From contig JAITLV010000277.1 of the NCBI GenBank assembly GCA_031277685.1, positions 1 to 64,000 on the forward strand: a DNA stretch of 64,000 nucleotides. The letters run 5' to 3'. Positions 1-8,282 of this stretch are shown in pieces (positions within the stretch are counted from its first letter, which is position 1; the number at the start of each line of letters is the position of its first letter). The stretch comes from Sphingobacterium sp. (lineage in GTDB: Bacteria > Bacteroidota > Bacteroidia > Sphingobacteriales > Sphingobacteriaceae). The notes beneath the pieces are model-generated. The model had not been told where the DNA came from and searched no databases. It saw nothing but the letters and a program-made list of their open reading frames with translations. A program made the translations under genes and the position numbers.

Positions 1-300
1 TGTCTAACGCTGGAATTTCTGGCACAACATGCCCAACGTTATGGCGGAGCTGTCGCCATTATTGGTGGACTTATTGGCGAGGAAATTAATCAAGATAAGT
101 ATCGGGGTGACTTTATGCAAACACCAATATTTATAGGTACAAGTGATCCTGATTTTCATGTTCCTCTGCAACGTGTCCAGGCAACTGTTAAAATTATGGA
201 AGCCCAGCATGCCGATGTCAAATTAACTGTTTATCCAAATTTTGGCCATTCCATTAATCAGGAGGAAATAGCGATTGCCAATAAATTTGTCTTCCGTTAA
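1..300 (+). CDS. Alpha/beta hydrolase, phospholipase/carboxylesterase type (3' part only)
   Basis: The frame is open from the first base of the window, so the gene starts upstream; 99 codons and a TAA stop are visible. The fragment begins just after where the nucleophile elbow of this family would lie. It then shows a Gly-rich strand (GGAVAIIGGLIGE), the acid segment GTSDPDFHVPLQRV with a probable catalytic Asp, and FGHSI with the catalytic His near the end. This order fits the carboxylesterase/phospholipase branch of alpha/beta hydrolases, which cleave small esters or acyl groups. The nucleophile Ser is outside the window, so activity cannot be judged. The gene converges with the oxidoreductase at 479 and is separated from it by a strong hairpin. 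Confidence 0.75.
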   Translation, partial: CLTLEFLAQHAQRYGGAVAIIGGLIGEEINQDKYRGDFMQTPIFIGTSDPDFHVPLQRVQATVKIMEAQHADVKLTVYPNFGHSINQEEIAIANKFVFR

Positions 301-364
301 GAGTCACCAAGACTGTACAAGCAAAGGTAAAAGGAGCCAGACAAGTTGATGGCTGGACAAGTAT

Positions 365-422
365 TATGCTGGTTTTAAGCCGAAATATCTTTCAAAAACT
401 TAAAACCAGCATATTCTTTTTG
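365..422. terminator. Terminator hairpin between convergent genes
   Basis: A perfect 15-bp inverted repeat (arms 365-379 and 399-413, 19-nt loop) is followed on the plus strand by a T-rich run (ttcttttt). It sits 65 nt after the hydrolase stop and before the convergent oxidoreductase stop, so it can end transcription of the hydrolase and perhaps also of the opposing gene. Confidence 0.75.
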
Positions 423-478
423 TAAAAAAAGAACTTTATCCGCGAACAGGCCATTAAATTGTCCTGCTATTTATTTGG

Positions 479-1762
479 TTATACTTTAGGATATTTATAC
501 CCATTATGATAGACCGAAGCCAGGTACTTATTGGCTTTCTCATCATTAAAACGTTGTTTTTCCTTATTCCAATAGAGTTTTTGTCCAGTCCTGAAGGCGA
601 TATTCCCCAATTGTGAAAAAATAGCAATATGTGCACCGGCTTCAAGTGGAGCATGAAGTAACTGTGGATTTTTCTTACGAATGGCATCAACGAAGTTTGC
701 CATATGCTTCTCCAAGCCATTGTCAACGGATGGATGCAACGCAACAGCCTCCATCCTTCCCTTCTCCGGAATTACTTCCCAGCCGCCACGATTGAGCACC
801 AATGTTCCATTATTGCCGATAAAAGCCACACCGTGGTTCCGGTTATAAGGTCCTAGATCAATGCCTTTGGCATGTTCCCATTGGATATTAAAATTGTCAA
901 ACTCATATACCGCCGTCATTGTATCCGGAGTTTCCCCGGCATCATCAGGAAAGGCAAATTTTCCGCCGGAGGCCATAACGGATTTTGGATCGGAAACTTT
1001 CATTCCAAGTAAGGCATAATCCAGCATATGTACTCCCCAATCTGTCATCAAACCACCGGCATAATCCCAAAACCACCTGAAGTTAAAATGAAAATGATTG
1101 CTATTAAAAGGTCTTTTTGTTGCTGGTCCTAGCCAATCCAGGTAATGAACTCCCATGGGAACGGGTCCATCTGGCTGAATAGGAATACTATTTTTCCAGC
1201 CCAAATAGGACCACGCTTTGACCAGACGTATTTTACCAAGTTTACCTGAATGCACAAAATCAATCGCATCTTTAAAATGTTGTTGACTTCGTTGCCACTG
1301 GCCTACCTGAACCACAGCGTTATGATTTTTCGCTGCCTGTAACATAAGCTTGCATTCCTGAATAGAATTACCAATTGGCTTTTCCACATAGACATGTTTC
1401 CCTGCCTTCACGGCATCAATCATTTGTAAGCAATGCCAATGGTCAGGTGTAGCGATAATCACTGTATCCACATCTGAACTGTCCAGCATCTTTTTATAAT
1501 CAACATAGGTTGACACCTTGATATTTCTTTCCTGAAGTTCTTTCGCTCTTTTGTTCAGAATATTTTCGTCCACATCACATAGTGCAGTACAAATCACCCC
1601 CTCCTGTTTCAACAAAGCATTCAGATCAGACCAGCCCATTCCATTAACCCCGATGACTCCGACTCGAATCGGTTGTTCCGATCGATTGAATGCCTGGCTT
1701 TTGAATATAAATGACGATGCTGCAAAAATACTGGAAGTTCGGATAAAATCTTTTCTATTCAT
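479..1762 (-). CDS. Gfo/Idh/MocA family oxidoreductase, exported
   Basis: The 427-residue protein is an NAD(P)-dependent sugar or cyclitol dehydrogenase-like enzyme. The N-terminus MNRKDFIRTSSIFAASSF resembles a signal sequence with a weak Tat-like pattern (Arg-Lys rather than twin Arg). The Rossmann segment follows (RVGVIGVNGMGWSDLNAL), then the family motif EKPIGNS with the conserved Lys after ATPDHWHCLQMIDAVKAGKHVYVEKP. The C-terminal half has the GGLMTDWGVHMLD segment typical of Bacteroidota members of this family. The start at 1762 is preferred over an in-frame ATG seven codons upstream because it puts the signal sequence at the very N-terminus. The substrate is not identifiable. Bacteroidota use such periplasmic enzymes in glycan processing. 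Confidence 0.85.
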   Translation of the reverse strand: MNRKDFIRTSSIFAASSFIFKSQAFNRSEQPIRVGVIGVNGMGWSDLNALLKQEGVICTALCDVDENILNKRAKELQERNIKVSTYVDYKKMLDSSDVDTVIIATPDHWHCLQMIDAVKAGKHVYVEKPIGNSIQECKLMLQAAKNHNAVVQVGQWQRSQQHFKDAIDFVHSGKLGKIRLVKAWSYLGWKNSIPIQPDGPVPMGVHYLDWLGPATKRPFNSNHFHFNFRWFWDYAGGLMTDWGVHMLDYALLGMKVSDPKSVMASGGKFAFPDDAGETPDTMTAVYEFDNFNIQWEHAKGIDLGPYNRNHGVAFIGNNGTLVLNRGGWEVIPEKGRMEAVALHPSVDNGLEKHMANFVDAIRKKNPQLLHAPLEAGAHIAIFSQLGNIAFRTGQKLYWNKEKQRFNDEKANKYLASVYHNGYKYPKV

Positions 1763-2164
1763 CACATGTTGTTTTATATACACGTAGGTTTAAGTTCTCG
1801 ATGAAAATACAAAATTCAATTTAAGCCCTTACTAAAATCATTGTAAAATATATATCGACATTAAAATCAATCCAGATTTAAAACCATTATTCCGGTTCAA
1901 CTTTGTAAAGATGTTCGCTATATACAAAATATAACCCCGGTGATGAGCCTCCCAATTGGCCATTATATAAACAAGTCTGTTACAGAACAATAAGACAACA
2001 TTCAGGCACTGATTTTCAACAGGATAGAAAAACACCTTCCAGCTCGTTTGGAGGTTGATTATCATTAAATAAATGTTAAGGAAGAAAAAAAACTTTGTTA
2101 TTTCGACGAAAAATAAAAAATTAATCATTTATTATCCCTACCTTGCAGGACTTAATTAAAAATA
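1763..2164. other. Intergenic region between divergent oxidoreductase and cold-shock genes
   Basis: No coding frame here is convincing. The plus side must hold the cold-shock gene promoter and 5' UTR. A weak -7-like element TACCTTGC lies at 2139-2146, but no -33 element is correctly spaced from it. A small imperfect hairpin lies around 2036-2055. Nothing else stands out. Confidence 0.4.
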
Positions 2165-2356
2165 ATGAATACAGGTAAAATTAAATTTTTCAATGAAACT
2201 AAAGGTTTTGGTTTTATTACACCAGAGGATGGTAGCGCAGACGTTTTCGTACACGTTTCTGCTCTTAAGAACCAAGTATCTGAAGGCGACGTTGTAACTT
2301 ATGATGTAGAAAGAACTCCAAAAGGAATCAACGCTACAAACGTAAAATTGGCGTAA
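2165..2356 (+). CDS. Cold-shock domain protein (CspA family)
   Basis: This 63-residue protein is a single cold-shock OB-fold domain. RNP1 is visible as KGFGFI (residues 14-19) and RNP2 as VFVHVS (about 27-32), with the usual aromatic residues that stack on single-stranded nucleic acid. Proteins of this family bind single-stranded RNA or DNA and melt RNA structure, often acting as cold-induced RNA chaperones. The length is normal for the family. The next gene downstream on the same strand is an RhlE-type helicase, a common cold-shock partner, although a terminator-like hairpin lies between them. Confidence 0.95.
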   Translation: MNTGKIKFFNETKGFGFITPEDGSADVFVHVSALKNQVSEGDVVTYDVERTPKGINATNVKLA

Positions 2357-2379
2357 TCCAAAAAATACACTTTCTTGTG

Positions 2380-2416
2380 AATGGGGTAATTCTTGATGAT
2401 TTATCCCATTTCTTTT
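2380..2416 (+). terminator. Terminator after cold-shock gene
   Basis: A 10-bp stem with one G-U pair (arms 2380-2389 and 2401-2410, 11-nt loop) is followed by tcttttt. It starts 24 nt after the stop of the cold-shock gene, so most transcripts probably end here before the helicase gene. Confidence 0.7.
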
Positions 2417-2550
2417 TCGTATTCTTCCCTTATTATTTTCGATATTCTTATTCCTATGCTGATGCTACAAAGATGGAGCTGATAGATTATTGAATACTAT
2501 TGAAACAATACAGGGTCTTCGTTTAAGCTTATTTTTCCTAGTTATATTTA

Positions 2551-3681
2551 ATGGAATTCAAACAACTCAATTTAATACCTCCTCTTCTCAAGGCAATCGC
2601 GGAAACAGGGTATACAAATCCCACGGCGATACAACAAAAAGCCATCCCTGTCATATTAAGCGGACAGGATCTTATTGGATGTGCTCAAACAGGTACAGGT
2701 AAAACAGCCGCATTTGCCCTGCCTTTATTGCAACGTTTATCAGAAAAGAATACCCATGCACATGGTAAATCGTTTCCAATCCGCGCCTTAATCCTTACAC
2801 CCACACGTGAACTTGCTATACAAATAGGTGAAAACATCAATTTATATCGTAAACATCTAAAACTGAATTATTGTACCATATTTGGTGGAGTAAATCAAGA
2901 TAGACAGGTCAAAGAAATAAAAAAAGGTGTCGATATCTTAGTTGCTACACCAGGTCGTCTACTGGATCTAATGAATCAAAAATTGGTTTTCTTAGATAAA
3001 ATTGAAGTGTTGATCCTAGATGAGGCTGACAACATGCTCGACATGGGCTTTATCCATGATATCAAGAAAATCCTAGCAAAAGTTCCCGAGAAAAGGCAGA
3101 CTTTGTTTTTTTCGGCTACTATGCCACCTAATATTCGCAAATTTGCACATGGCATCCTTCACAAACCTGTTGAGGTAGATGTAACACCCGTTAGCTCAAC
3201 TGCTGAGAAAGTAAATCAATCGGTTTACTTTATTGAAAAGAAGGAAAAAATAAAATTGCTGACCAGCTTGCTTAAACAATTTAAGCAAGATCGTACAATT
3301 GTGTTTTCACGGACAAAACATGGAGCCGATAAAATTGTAAAATTATTGGCCAAAAATGGTCTTCGTGCTGCTGCAATTCATGGCAATAAATCGCAAAATG
3401 CACGACAAAAAGCGTTGGGTGAATTCAAGGAAAATCGGTTAAAAATCCTGATTGCAACTGATATTGCGGCACGGGGAATAGATATTGAACAATTACCTAT
3501 GGTCATCAATTACGACTTACCAAATGTACCTGAAACCTATGTTCATCGCATCGGCCGAACAGGTAGAGCTGGGTTAGAAGGTAATGCGATCTCTTTTTGT
3601 GACGTAGAAGAAAGACCATATTTAAGCGATATCGAAAAATTGATCGGACTAAAAATTAAAGTGAATAAGGTTGGTAAATAA
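2551..3681 (+). CDS. rhlE: DEAD-box ATP-dependent RNA helicase, RhlE-like
   Basis: The 376-residue protein holds both RecA-like domains. The motifs occur in order: the Q motif (FKQLNLIPPLLKAI then GYTNPTAIQ), motif I AQTGTGKT, Ia PTREL, Ib TPGRLLD, II DEAD, III SAT, V ARGID and VI HRIGRTGRAG. It lacks the long basic C-terminal tail found in many RhlE/CsdA proteins, so it is a near-minimal helicase core. Such enzymes unwind short RNA duplexes in ribosome assembly and RNA decay, often at low temperature. Position after a cold-shock gene fits that role. The RhlE subgroup call rests on overall motif sequence, not on a phylogeny. Confidence 0.9.
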   Translation: MEFKQLNLIPPLLKAIAETGYTNPTAIQQKAIPVILSGQDLIGCAQTGTGKTAAFALPLLQRLSEKNTHAHGKSFPIRALILTPTRELAIQIGENINLYRKHLKLNYCTIFGGVNQDRQVKEIKKGVDILVATPGRLLDLMNQKLVFLDKIEVLILDEADNMLDMGFIHDIKKILAKVPEKRQTLFFSATMPPNIRKFAHGILHKPVEVDVTPVSSTAEKVNQSVYFIEKKEKIKLLTSLLKQFKQDRTIVFSRTKHGADKIVKLLAKNGLRAAAIHGNKSQNARQKALGEFKENRLKILIATDIAARGIDIEQLPMVINYDLPNVPETYVHRIGRTGRAGLEGNAISFCDVEERPYLSDIEKLIGLKIKVNKVGK

Positions 3682-3701
3682 TTCCCTATCTTAATATTCC
3701 G

Positions 3702-3745
3702 ATATGAAAAACGCCGAAACAAAATAGTTTCGGCGTTTTTCATAT
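3702..3745. terminator. Bidirectional terminator, perfect 19-bp stem
   Basis: A perfect 19-bp inverted repeat (arms 3702-3720 and 3727-3745) encloses a 6-nt loop. The GC-rich core is flanked by A-runs on one side and T-runs on the other, so each strand ends in a U-tract. It lies between the convergent helicase (stop 3681) and antiporter (stop 3752) genes and can serve both. Confidence 0.9.
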
Positions 3746-3751
3746 AAACCC

Positions 3752-6022
3752 TTATTTTTTCCGATCTGCAAGCAGCAGGGTTGATGGCGTATGGTGAAGC
3801 CAGTCCATCTTTTTATTGACAATCTTATGCCAACTTGGCAAACTGATAAGCATGAGCTCTTGTTGGTTCCAAAGTTCAATATCTAGCTCCTTGTCTTCCA
3901 CTATTGTCAAATGATTGGGCACAAGCTGTTCTAATTGTCTCAACTTTTCCCGAAAACTTTCATGTGTACGTAAGATTTGATCAAAATCCCAGATCATCAC
4001 TTGTGCATCCGAATGGTGGATCAAGCGTTGGATGACTGTACAAAGAAATTCATCATTTTTCAATATGACCGGAACAATCACACGACGGGCCTTAACAAAA
4101 TTTTTGTCGATCAGAATCCCCACCATTGCATTGACCTTGGCGTTGATCTGTTGATTTCTATCAAATGTTGTAAAAGGTGATTCAGCATTTGTCACGGTAT
4201 GGAACAATTTCTCGGGATTGACGATACGCGATGTAAAATCCAAAAATCGCCCTAAAAGGCTCCCTTCATAGATTGACTCACTTACACCTAACAGTAATAG
4301 ATCCTGACTTTGTTCATTTGAGGTCTGGACGATTTCACTATCGATATCACTGGAGATTTTGAAAATCGTCTGAATGGGTTGTTCCAACTCCTGTGCAACC
4401 TGCTTTATTTCACGAAAACTATCCTGTTCCTGTGTTTCCACTTCATAATGATGAAGTTCATTCGATGGTTCAATGTGTAGTGCTGTAATTTCAGCGGTAT
4501 TTTTAGATTTTACGGTAAGTGCATCCGCCAGATGGAGCAATGAGATACCGGTATTACTTTTTGCAAATGACAAAAGTATTTTAAATTTCGATTTATTTTG
4601 GATTTCCTTTTGTAATGAACGTTTTTTGGGACGATAGAGATAATTGATCAAATCGAGCGAAGGACCAGTCATAAAGGTGGTTATCAATGCCATCACGACC
4701 ATCATGGAAAATAATTCAGCACTTAATACCCCCAGATCATACCCAATATTCAATACAATGAGTTCCATCAGACCTCGGGTATTCATCAATGCGCCTATAC
4801 TTAAGCTGTCCTTCCAGCTTTGCCCGACAAAGCGAGCCGCCAAAGCACTACCAGCAAATTTACCGATTACAGCGACTAAAATAATCACCACGGTAATCGT
4901 CCATAGCTGAGGATCGTTCAATAAGCCAATTTGTGTACGGAGTCCTGTATAAACGAAAAATAACGGTAATAACAACAAGGTTGATACATCTTCTATTTTT
5001 TCAATAAATGCTGTTCGAAAACGACTGCTTTCAGGCATAATGGCACCAGCCATGAAAGCACCAAACAGTGCATGTATACCGATTACTTCCGTTGCATAGG
5101 CAGAGAATAAGAGGACAATAAAAAAAATCGCGACGACAGGTTTACTCAAACCTTCACGTGTCCCTTTGACTTCCCCCACACGCATAAGAAAAGGACGCAC
5201 AATTTTGATCATCAGCAGTACATAAGCGATTGCAAGGGCAATCGTATACAAGGCACTCGCAAAATCACCGGCTTTAACAATTGCAATCACCACAGCCAAA
5301 ATACACCAGGCGGTGATATCATCCGCAGCGGCACATGTAATGACCATCGACCCCAGCTTACTTTTCTGCAATCCCCGCTCCTGTACAATCCGGGCCAATA
5401 CAGGAAAAGCAGTAATGCTCATCGAAATACCAATAAACAAGCTATAGGATAAAAATTCTACATTCGCTGGTGGATGGTATAGATATAAAAAGTAAGCCAA
5501 AGAAATCCCCAGGGTAAATGGAATTACAATACTTGCATGGGAAATGACTACAGCATCATGTGCTTTATTCCGCAATACATTCAAATCCAGTTCCATTCCA
5601 ATAATGAACATAAATAGAATTAATCCGATCTGGCTCAGAAACTGCAGATTGCTCAATGACTCGACAGGAAATAAGGTATGCGAAAACTCAGGAAAATAGA
5701 GCCCCAGCAACGATGGCCCTAATATGATGCCCGCAAGCATTTCACCAATGACGACAGGTTGTTTTATCTTAATACAGATCCAACCCATCACGCGGGCCGC
5801 TATAATAATTGTAACAATCTGTGCTAATAGTATCGCCAGCGGATGCTGAAGGCTGTGTAATAAAGTCGTTTTAAAATCCTGCCAGGCGCCTTGACTTGTC
5901 CTTTCAGTAGTGAGTAAACCTTGGCTTTCCAATTGTGTTCCCAAGTGGATCACCCAGTACATCACCACAAGCAATGTGCCTATTAAACTTACATAAAAAA
6001 TCGTGTTTTTGTATTTCTTCAT
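3752..6022 (-). CDS. Cation:proton antiporter, CPA2 family, with C-terminal stress-protein-like domain
   Basis: The 756-residue protein is an inner-membrane monovalent cation/H+ exchanger. A first membrane helix at about 8-28 precedes the antiporter core (about 60-475, 12 or so helices). The core shows GEMLAGIILGPSLLG, the unwound-helix segment SITAFPVLARI, the ion-binding pair in CAADDITAW and MNTRGLMELIVLNIG. The last ~250 residues are soluble and resemble a universal-stress-protein fold, including a QDLLLLGVSES segment; this is a presumed regulatory domain. The ion (Na+ or K+) cannot be told from sequence. The gene appears to be transcribed alone. Confidence 0.88.
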   Translation of the reverse strand: MKKYKNTIFYVSLIGTLLVVMYWVIHLGTQLESQGLLTTERTSQGAWQDFKTTLLHSLQHPLAILLAQIVTIIIAARVMGWICIKIKQPVVIGEMLAGIILGPSLLGLYFPEFSHTLFPVESLSNLQFLSQIGLILFMFIIGMELDLNVLRNKAHDAVVISHASIVIPFTLGISLAYFLYLYHPPANVEFLSYSLFIGISMSITAFPVLARIVQERGLQKSKLGSMVITCAAADDITAWCILAVVIAIVKAGDFASALYTIALAIAYVLLMIKIVRPFLMRVGEVKGTREGLSKPVVAIFFIVLLFSAYATEVIGIHALFGAFMAGAIMPESSRFRTAFIEKIEDVSTLLLLPLFFVYTGLRTQIGLLNDPQLWTITVVIILVAVIGKFAGSALAARFVGQSWKDSLSIGALMNTRGLMELIVLNIGYDLGVLSAELFSMMVVMALITTFMTGPSLDLINYLYRPKKRSLQKEIQNKSKFKILLSFAKSNTGISLLHLADALTVKSKNTAEITALHIEPSNELHHYEVETQEQDSFREIKQVAQELEQPIQTIFKISSDIDSEIVQTSNEQSQDLLLLGVSESIYEGSLLGRFLDFTSRIVNPEKLFHTVTNAESPFTTFDRNQQINAKVNAMVGILIDKNFVKARRVIVPVILKNDEFLCTVIQRLIHHSDAQVMIWDFDQILRTHESFREKLRQLEQLVPNHLTIVEDKELDIELWNQQELMLISLPSWHKIVNKKMDWLHHTPSTLLLADRKK

Positions 6023-6199
6023 CTCTAATCGCAGTTAAATAAAATCGAATGATAATAGCATATAAAAGTCTATCCGAAAGCTGACAGTCTACCATTTTCG
6101 GAAAGACAACCAAAACAAAAATAGAATTCTGCATGAGTATTAAACCTTATCAGGTTGGAAGAAGAGGAAAATATGTAATGAAGCCCTTGAATTTTGTAA

Positions 6200-6925
6200 T
6201 CAAGCAAATTTTTCGAGGAATGATTTTTTATAAGATTCCCCCAAATTAAAAAGCAACGGTAAATCCTGGTCATCAACCAAGTTGCTTGTAATTACATCTG
6301 CTGAAAAGAATTTCACAATCTTCAGGGCAATAATTTCCTTCTTGTTGATGCGGCTAAAATCTTGCTCTGGAAACAGAGACAGTAACTTATCAAAGCTGAT
6401 ATTTTTCAGCAAGATGGAGGATCCATCCATAAGATATACCATTTTATCACGGCTGTCCACTTCCGCAATCTGGATATAATCAATCTGATTGAAATAGAGT
6501 ACCGCCTTTCCCTTATTGGTATTGAACTGCGCAAAGGGAGAAACTTCGGTTTGTCGGTTATTAATTACCTGTTCTACTTTGAGTATCGCCTGCTGTAAAC
6601 GCGACAGGGATATCGGTTTACGCATATAGTCCACGGCGTTGATGTCAAAAGCGTCACTCGCGTACTGCTTATAGGCCGTGGAAAAAACAATGGGATAATC
6701 TGCTAATGCTGCTGCGACATCAAAACCATTAAACTGAGGCATCTCAATGTCTAGAATGCAAAAATCAAAATCCAAACTTTTATATTCGTTCAGTAACACC
6801 ATTGGATCATTAAACGCTTTAACGACTTCCAGATCAGGAATTTGTTCGCAAAGCATCTTTAGAAATCGTAAACTTGGTATTTCATCATCCAATAAGATAC
6901 ATTTCAACGTTTTTTCAATTCTCAT
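6200..6925 (-). CDS. LytTR-family response regulator
   Basis: The 241-residue protein has an N-terminal receiver domain with acidic pocket DDE (residues 13-15) and phospho-acceptor Asp59 in CILDIEMP. A C-terminal LytTR DNA-binding domain spans about 140-235. The start at 6925 is chosen because the longer frame adds 15 residues that lie within the kinase gene and the receiver domain begins at once after this Met. The start codon overlaps the end of the upstream kinase gene by 11 nt, which implies translational coupling. LytTR proteins bind pairs of short direct repeats; the targets are not evident. Confidence 0.92.
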   Translation of the reverse strand: MRIEKTLKCILLDDEIPSLRFLKMLCEQIPDLEVVKAFNDPMVLLNEYKSLDFDFCILDIEMPQFNGFDVAAALADYPIVFSTAYKQYASDAFDINAVDYMRKPISLSRLQQAILKVEQVINNRQTEVSPFAQFNTNKGKAVLYFNQIDYIQIAEVDSRDKMVYLMDGSSILLKNISFDKLLSLFPEQDFSRINKKEIIALKIVKFFSADVITSNLVDDQDLPLLFNLGESYKKSFLEKFA

Positions 6926-7661
6926 ATACGCTGATCTGAAGGTAAGCATTATAGATATCGTTTTCCACAAAACGTTTTAGTTCATGTCGATCTGGATAAT
7001 ATAACATCAGTCGTTCTTCCAATGTTTTACTGCCTATTCCACCTTTTGTTTTATGCAAAGGAGATCGCTTGGATATTTTGTTGCTCACAGCTAATTCCAA
7101 TAAACCATTTCGGAATGTGAATACTATCGAAATAAAGGAGTCAGGATGGTGAAAATCGGCATGTTTAAATGCATTTTCAATGAGATCTACAGTCATTAAC
7201 GGAATGAGTGACGGTCGTTCCAATAGCGATTGATCCAATTCATCAATATCAAATTTAACCCGCATATCAAATAAAGGACTTAACTTCACCTTATTGACTT
7301 CTATCAGATTTCGGGCAAACTCGATTTCCGCTTTTGGTGCCACTAGTTCCGCCTCACTTTCATATAATACATAATCTAAGACCATGGCTAATTTATCCAT
7401 GGTATAATAGGTTTGGTATGCATGTGAAAGAATACCATTTAGTGAATTCTTTAGTAAATGAGGATTCAGACGATTGCGATGAACCCGGTCCATCTGTTCA
7501 TTATCCATCCGTTTAAAAAGCTCCCGATGGCGCCGTTCTTCCACCCTTAGCTTTTTGTATTTCCGTACTAATAGTACATACAAAATTGTAAGGGTTATGA
7601 CTGCTCCAAAGAGCAATATGATCATTATATTGGAAAATTCAGTCGTCATTGTTCCCTTCAA
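6915..7661 (-). CDS. LytS-type sensor histidine kinase with minimal sensor region
   Basis: This 248-residue protein has one membrane helix (about 12-32), a short basic coiled segment and then the kinase module. The phospho-acceptor motif is LNPHLLKNSLN with His68; the usual form is LxPHFLFNxLN, so two aromatic positions differ. The N box is ENAFKH and the G box GGIGSKTLEERL. With almost no periplasmic or cytoplasmic input domain, the signal is probably read in the membrane or through a partner. It forms an operon with the overlapping LytTR regulator. A TAAGTTTG element at 7659-7666 on this strand looks like a -7 box; if real, translation would start at 7649 (the fifth codon of this frame). 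Confidence 0.88.
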   Translation of the reverse strand: MKGTMTTEFSNIMIILLFGAVITLTILYVLLVRKYKKLRVEERRHRELFKRMDNEQMDRVHRNRLNPHLLKNSLNGILSHAYQTYYTMDKLAMVLDYVLYESEAELVAPKAEIEFARNLIEVNKVKLSPLFDMRVKFDIDELDQSLLERPSLIPLMTVDLIENAFKHADFHHPDSFISIVFTFRNGLLELAVSNKISKRSPLHKTKGGIGSKTLEERLMLYYPDRHELKRFVENDIYNAYLQISVYEN

Positions 7662-7963
7662 ACTTAATTAAAATTTTATTAGCAACGAAAGATTCCAGCC
7701 TACAAACCGGTGTTCAATCGCTTTATTAGTTTACAACAAATATCAAAGTTTAACCGGAAAAGAGCCGTTTACATGGCTATAAAATTTGTAGGTATTGATT
7801 ACAAAAATTAACAGTTTCATTACAATTTAGTCACTTTAAACTATTAATTTCAGATTATTCTTCTTATATTGAGAGTATTGTAATTAGCCGATCAAATGAT
7901 TGTCTACGCTATTTTGGTTAAACCTGCCTGATTACTCATTAATTGGGCCTAATATGAAACACA
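7662..7963. other. Divergent promoter region
   Basis: This 302-nt AT-rich stretch separates the kinase gene and the small HMA-like gene. I see no ORF with coding character and no strong hairpin. On the minus strand the sequence TAAGTTTG (7659-7666) fits the Bacteroidota -7 consensus, with an imperfect -33 around 7686-7690. Confidence 0.4.
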
Positions 7964-8182
7964 ATGGAAAAGCTCATTTTCGAAACTAATGCACAACATC
8001 CCAGTCTTGTAGACAAGATCAAACAAGCTGTTGAAAAATTAAATGGTATCCATGAATGGAAAATAGATCTGGATTCAATTTACAATCTATTAACCATCGA
8101 AGGCATCCGACTCAATCCAACAGAGATCGAGTCAGAGCTTGCACTTCATGGTGTTGAGGCGAGTCGCCTATATGAGGAATAG
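7964..8182 (+). CDS. Small HMA-fold-like protein lacking the metal-binding cysteines
   Basis: The 72-residue protein follows the beta-alpha-beta-beta-alpha-beta pattern of heavy-metal-associated domains: a first strand (KLIFETN), a helix (PSLVDKIKQAVEKLNGI), strands around EWKIDLD and LTIEG, a helix from NPTEIESELALHG and a last strand ASRLYEE. Where metallochaperones carry CxxC after the first strand, this one has HPSL, and the protein has no Cys at all. It is therefore unlikely to carry copper in the classic way and may be a structural or binding module. No neighbour indicates a function. The fold call is by eye. Confidence 0.6.
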   Translation: MEKLIFETNAQHPSLVDKIKQAVEKLNGIHEWKIDLDSIYNLLTIEGIRLNPTEIESELALHGVEASRLYEE

Positions 8183-8230
8183 CCTCAGTCGATCTTCTGG
8201 CACTTCGTCATCAAACCAACAAATAGACTC

Positions 8231-8277
8231 CGTCCAGATAAATAGTTACTTATATTGACTAATTTTTTATCTGGACG
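8231..8277. terminator. Possible terminator between convergent genes
   Basis: A perfect 12-bp inverted repeat (arms 8231-8242 and 8266-8277) encloses a 23-nt AT-rich loop. It lies between the small HMA-like gene and the convergent thiolase gene. The loop is long and no clear U-tract follows, so the role is tentative. Confidence 0.4.
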
Positions 8278-8282
8278 AAGCA

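Noticed and set aside
454..744. 96-codon minus-strand frame inside the oxidoreductase gene
   Set aside because: It lies in another frame of a well-supported gene and has no protein-like features.
7964..8182. Copper chaperone function for the small HMA-like protein
   Set aside because: The CxxC metal site is missing and the protein contains no Cys.
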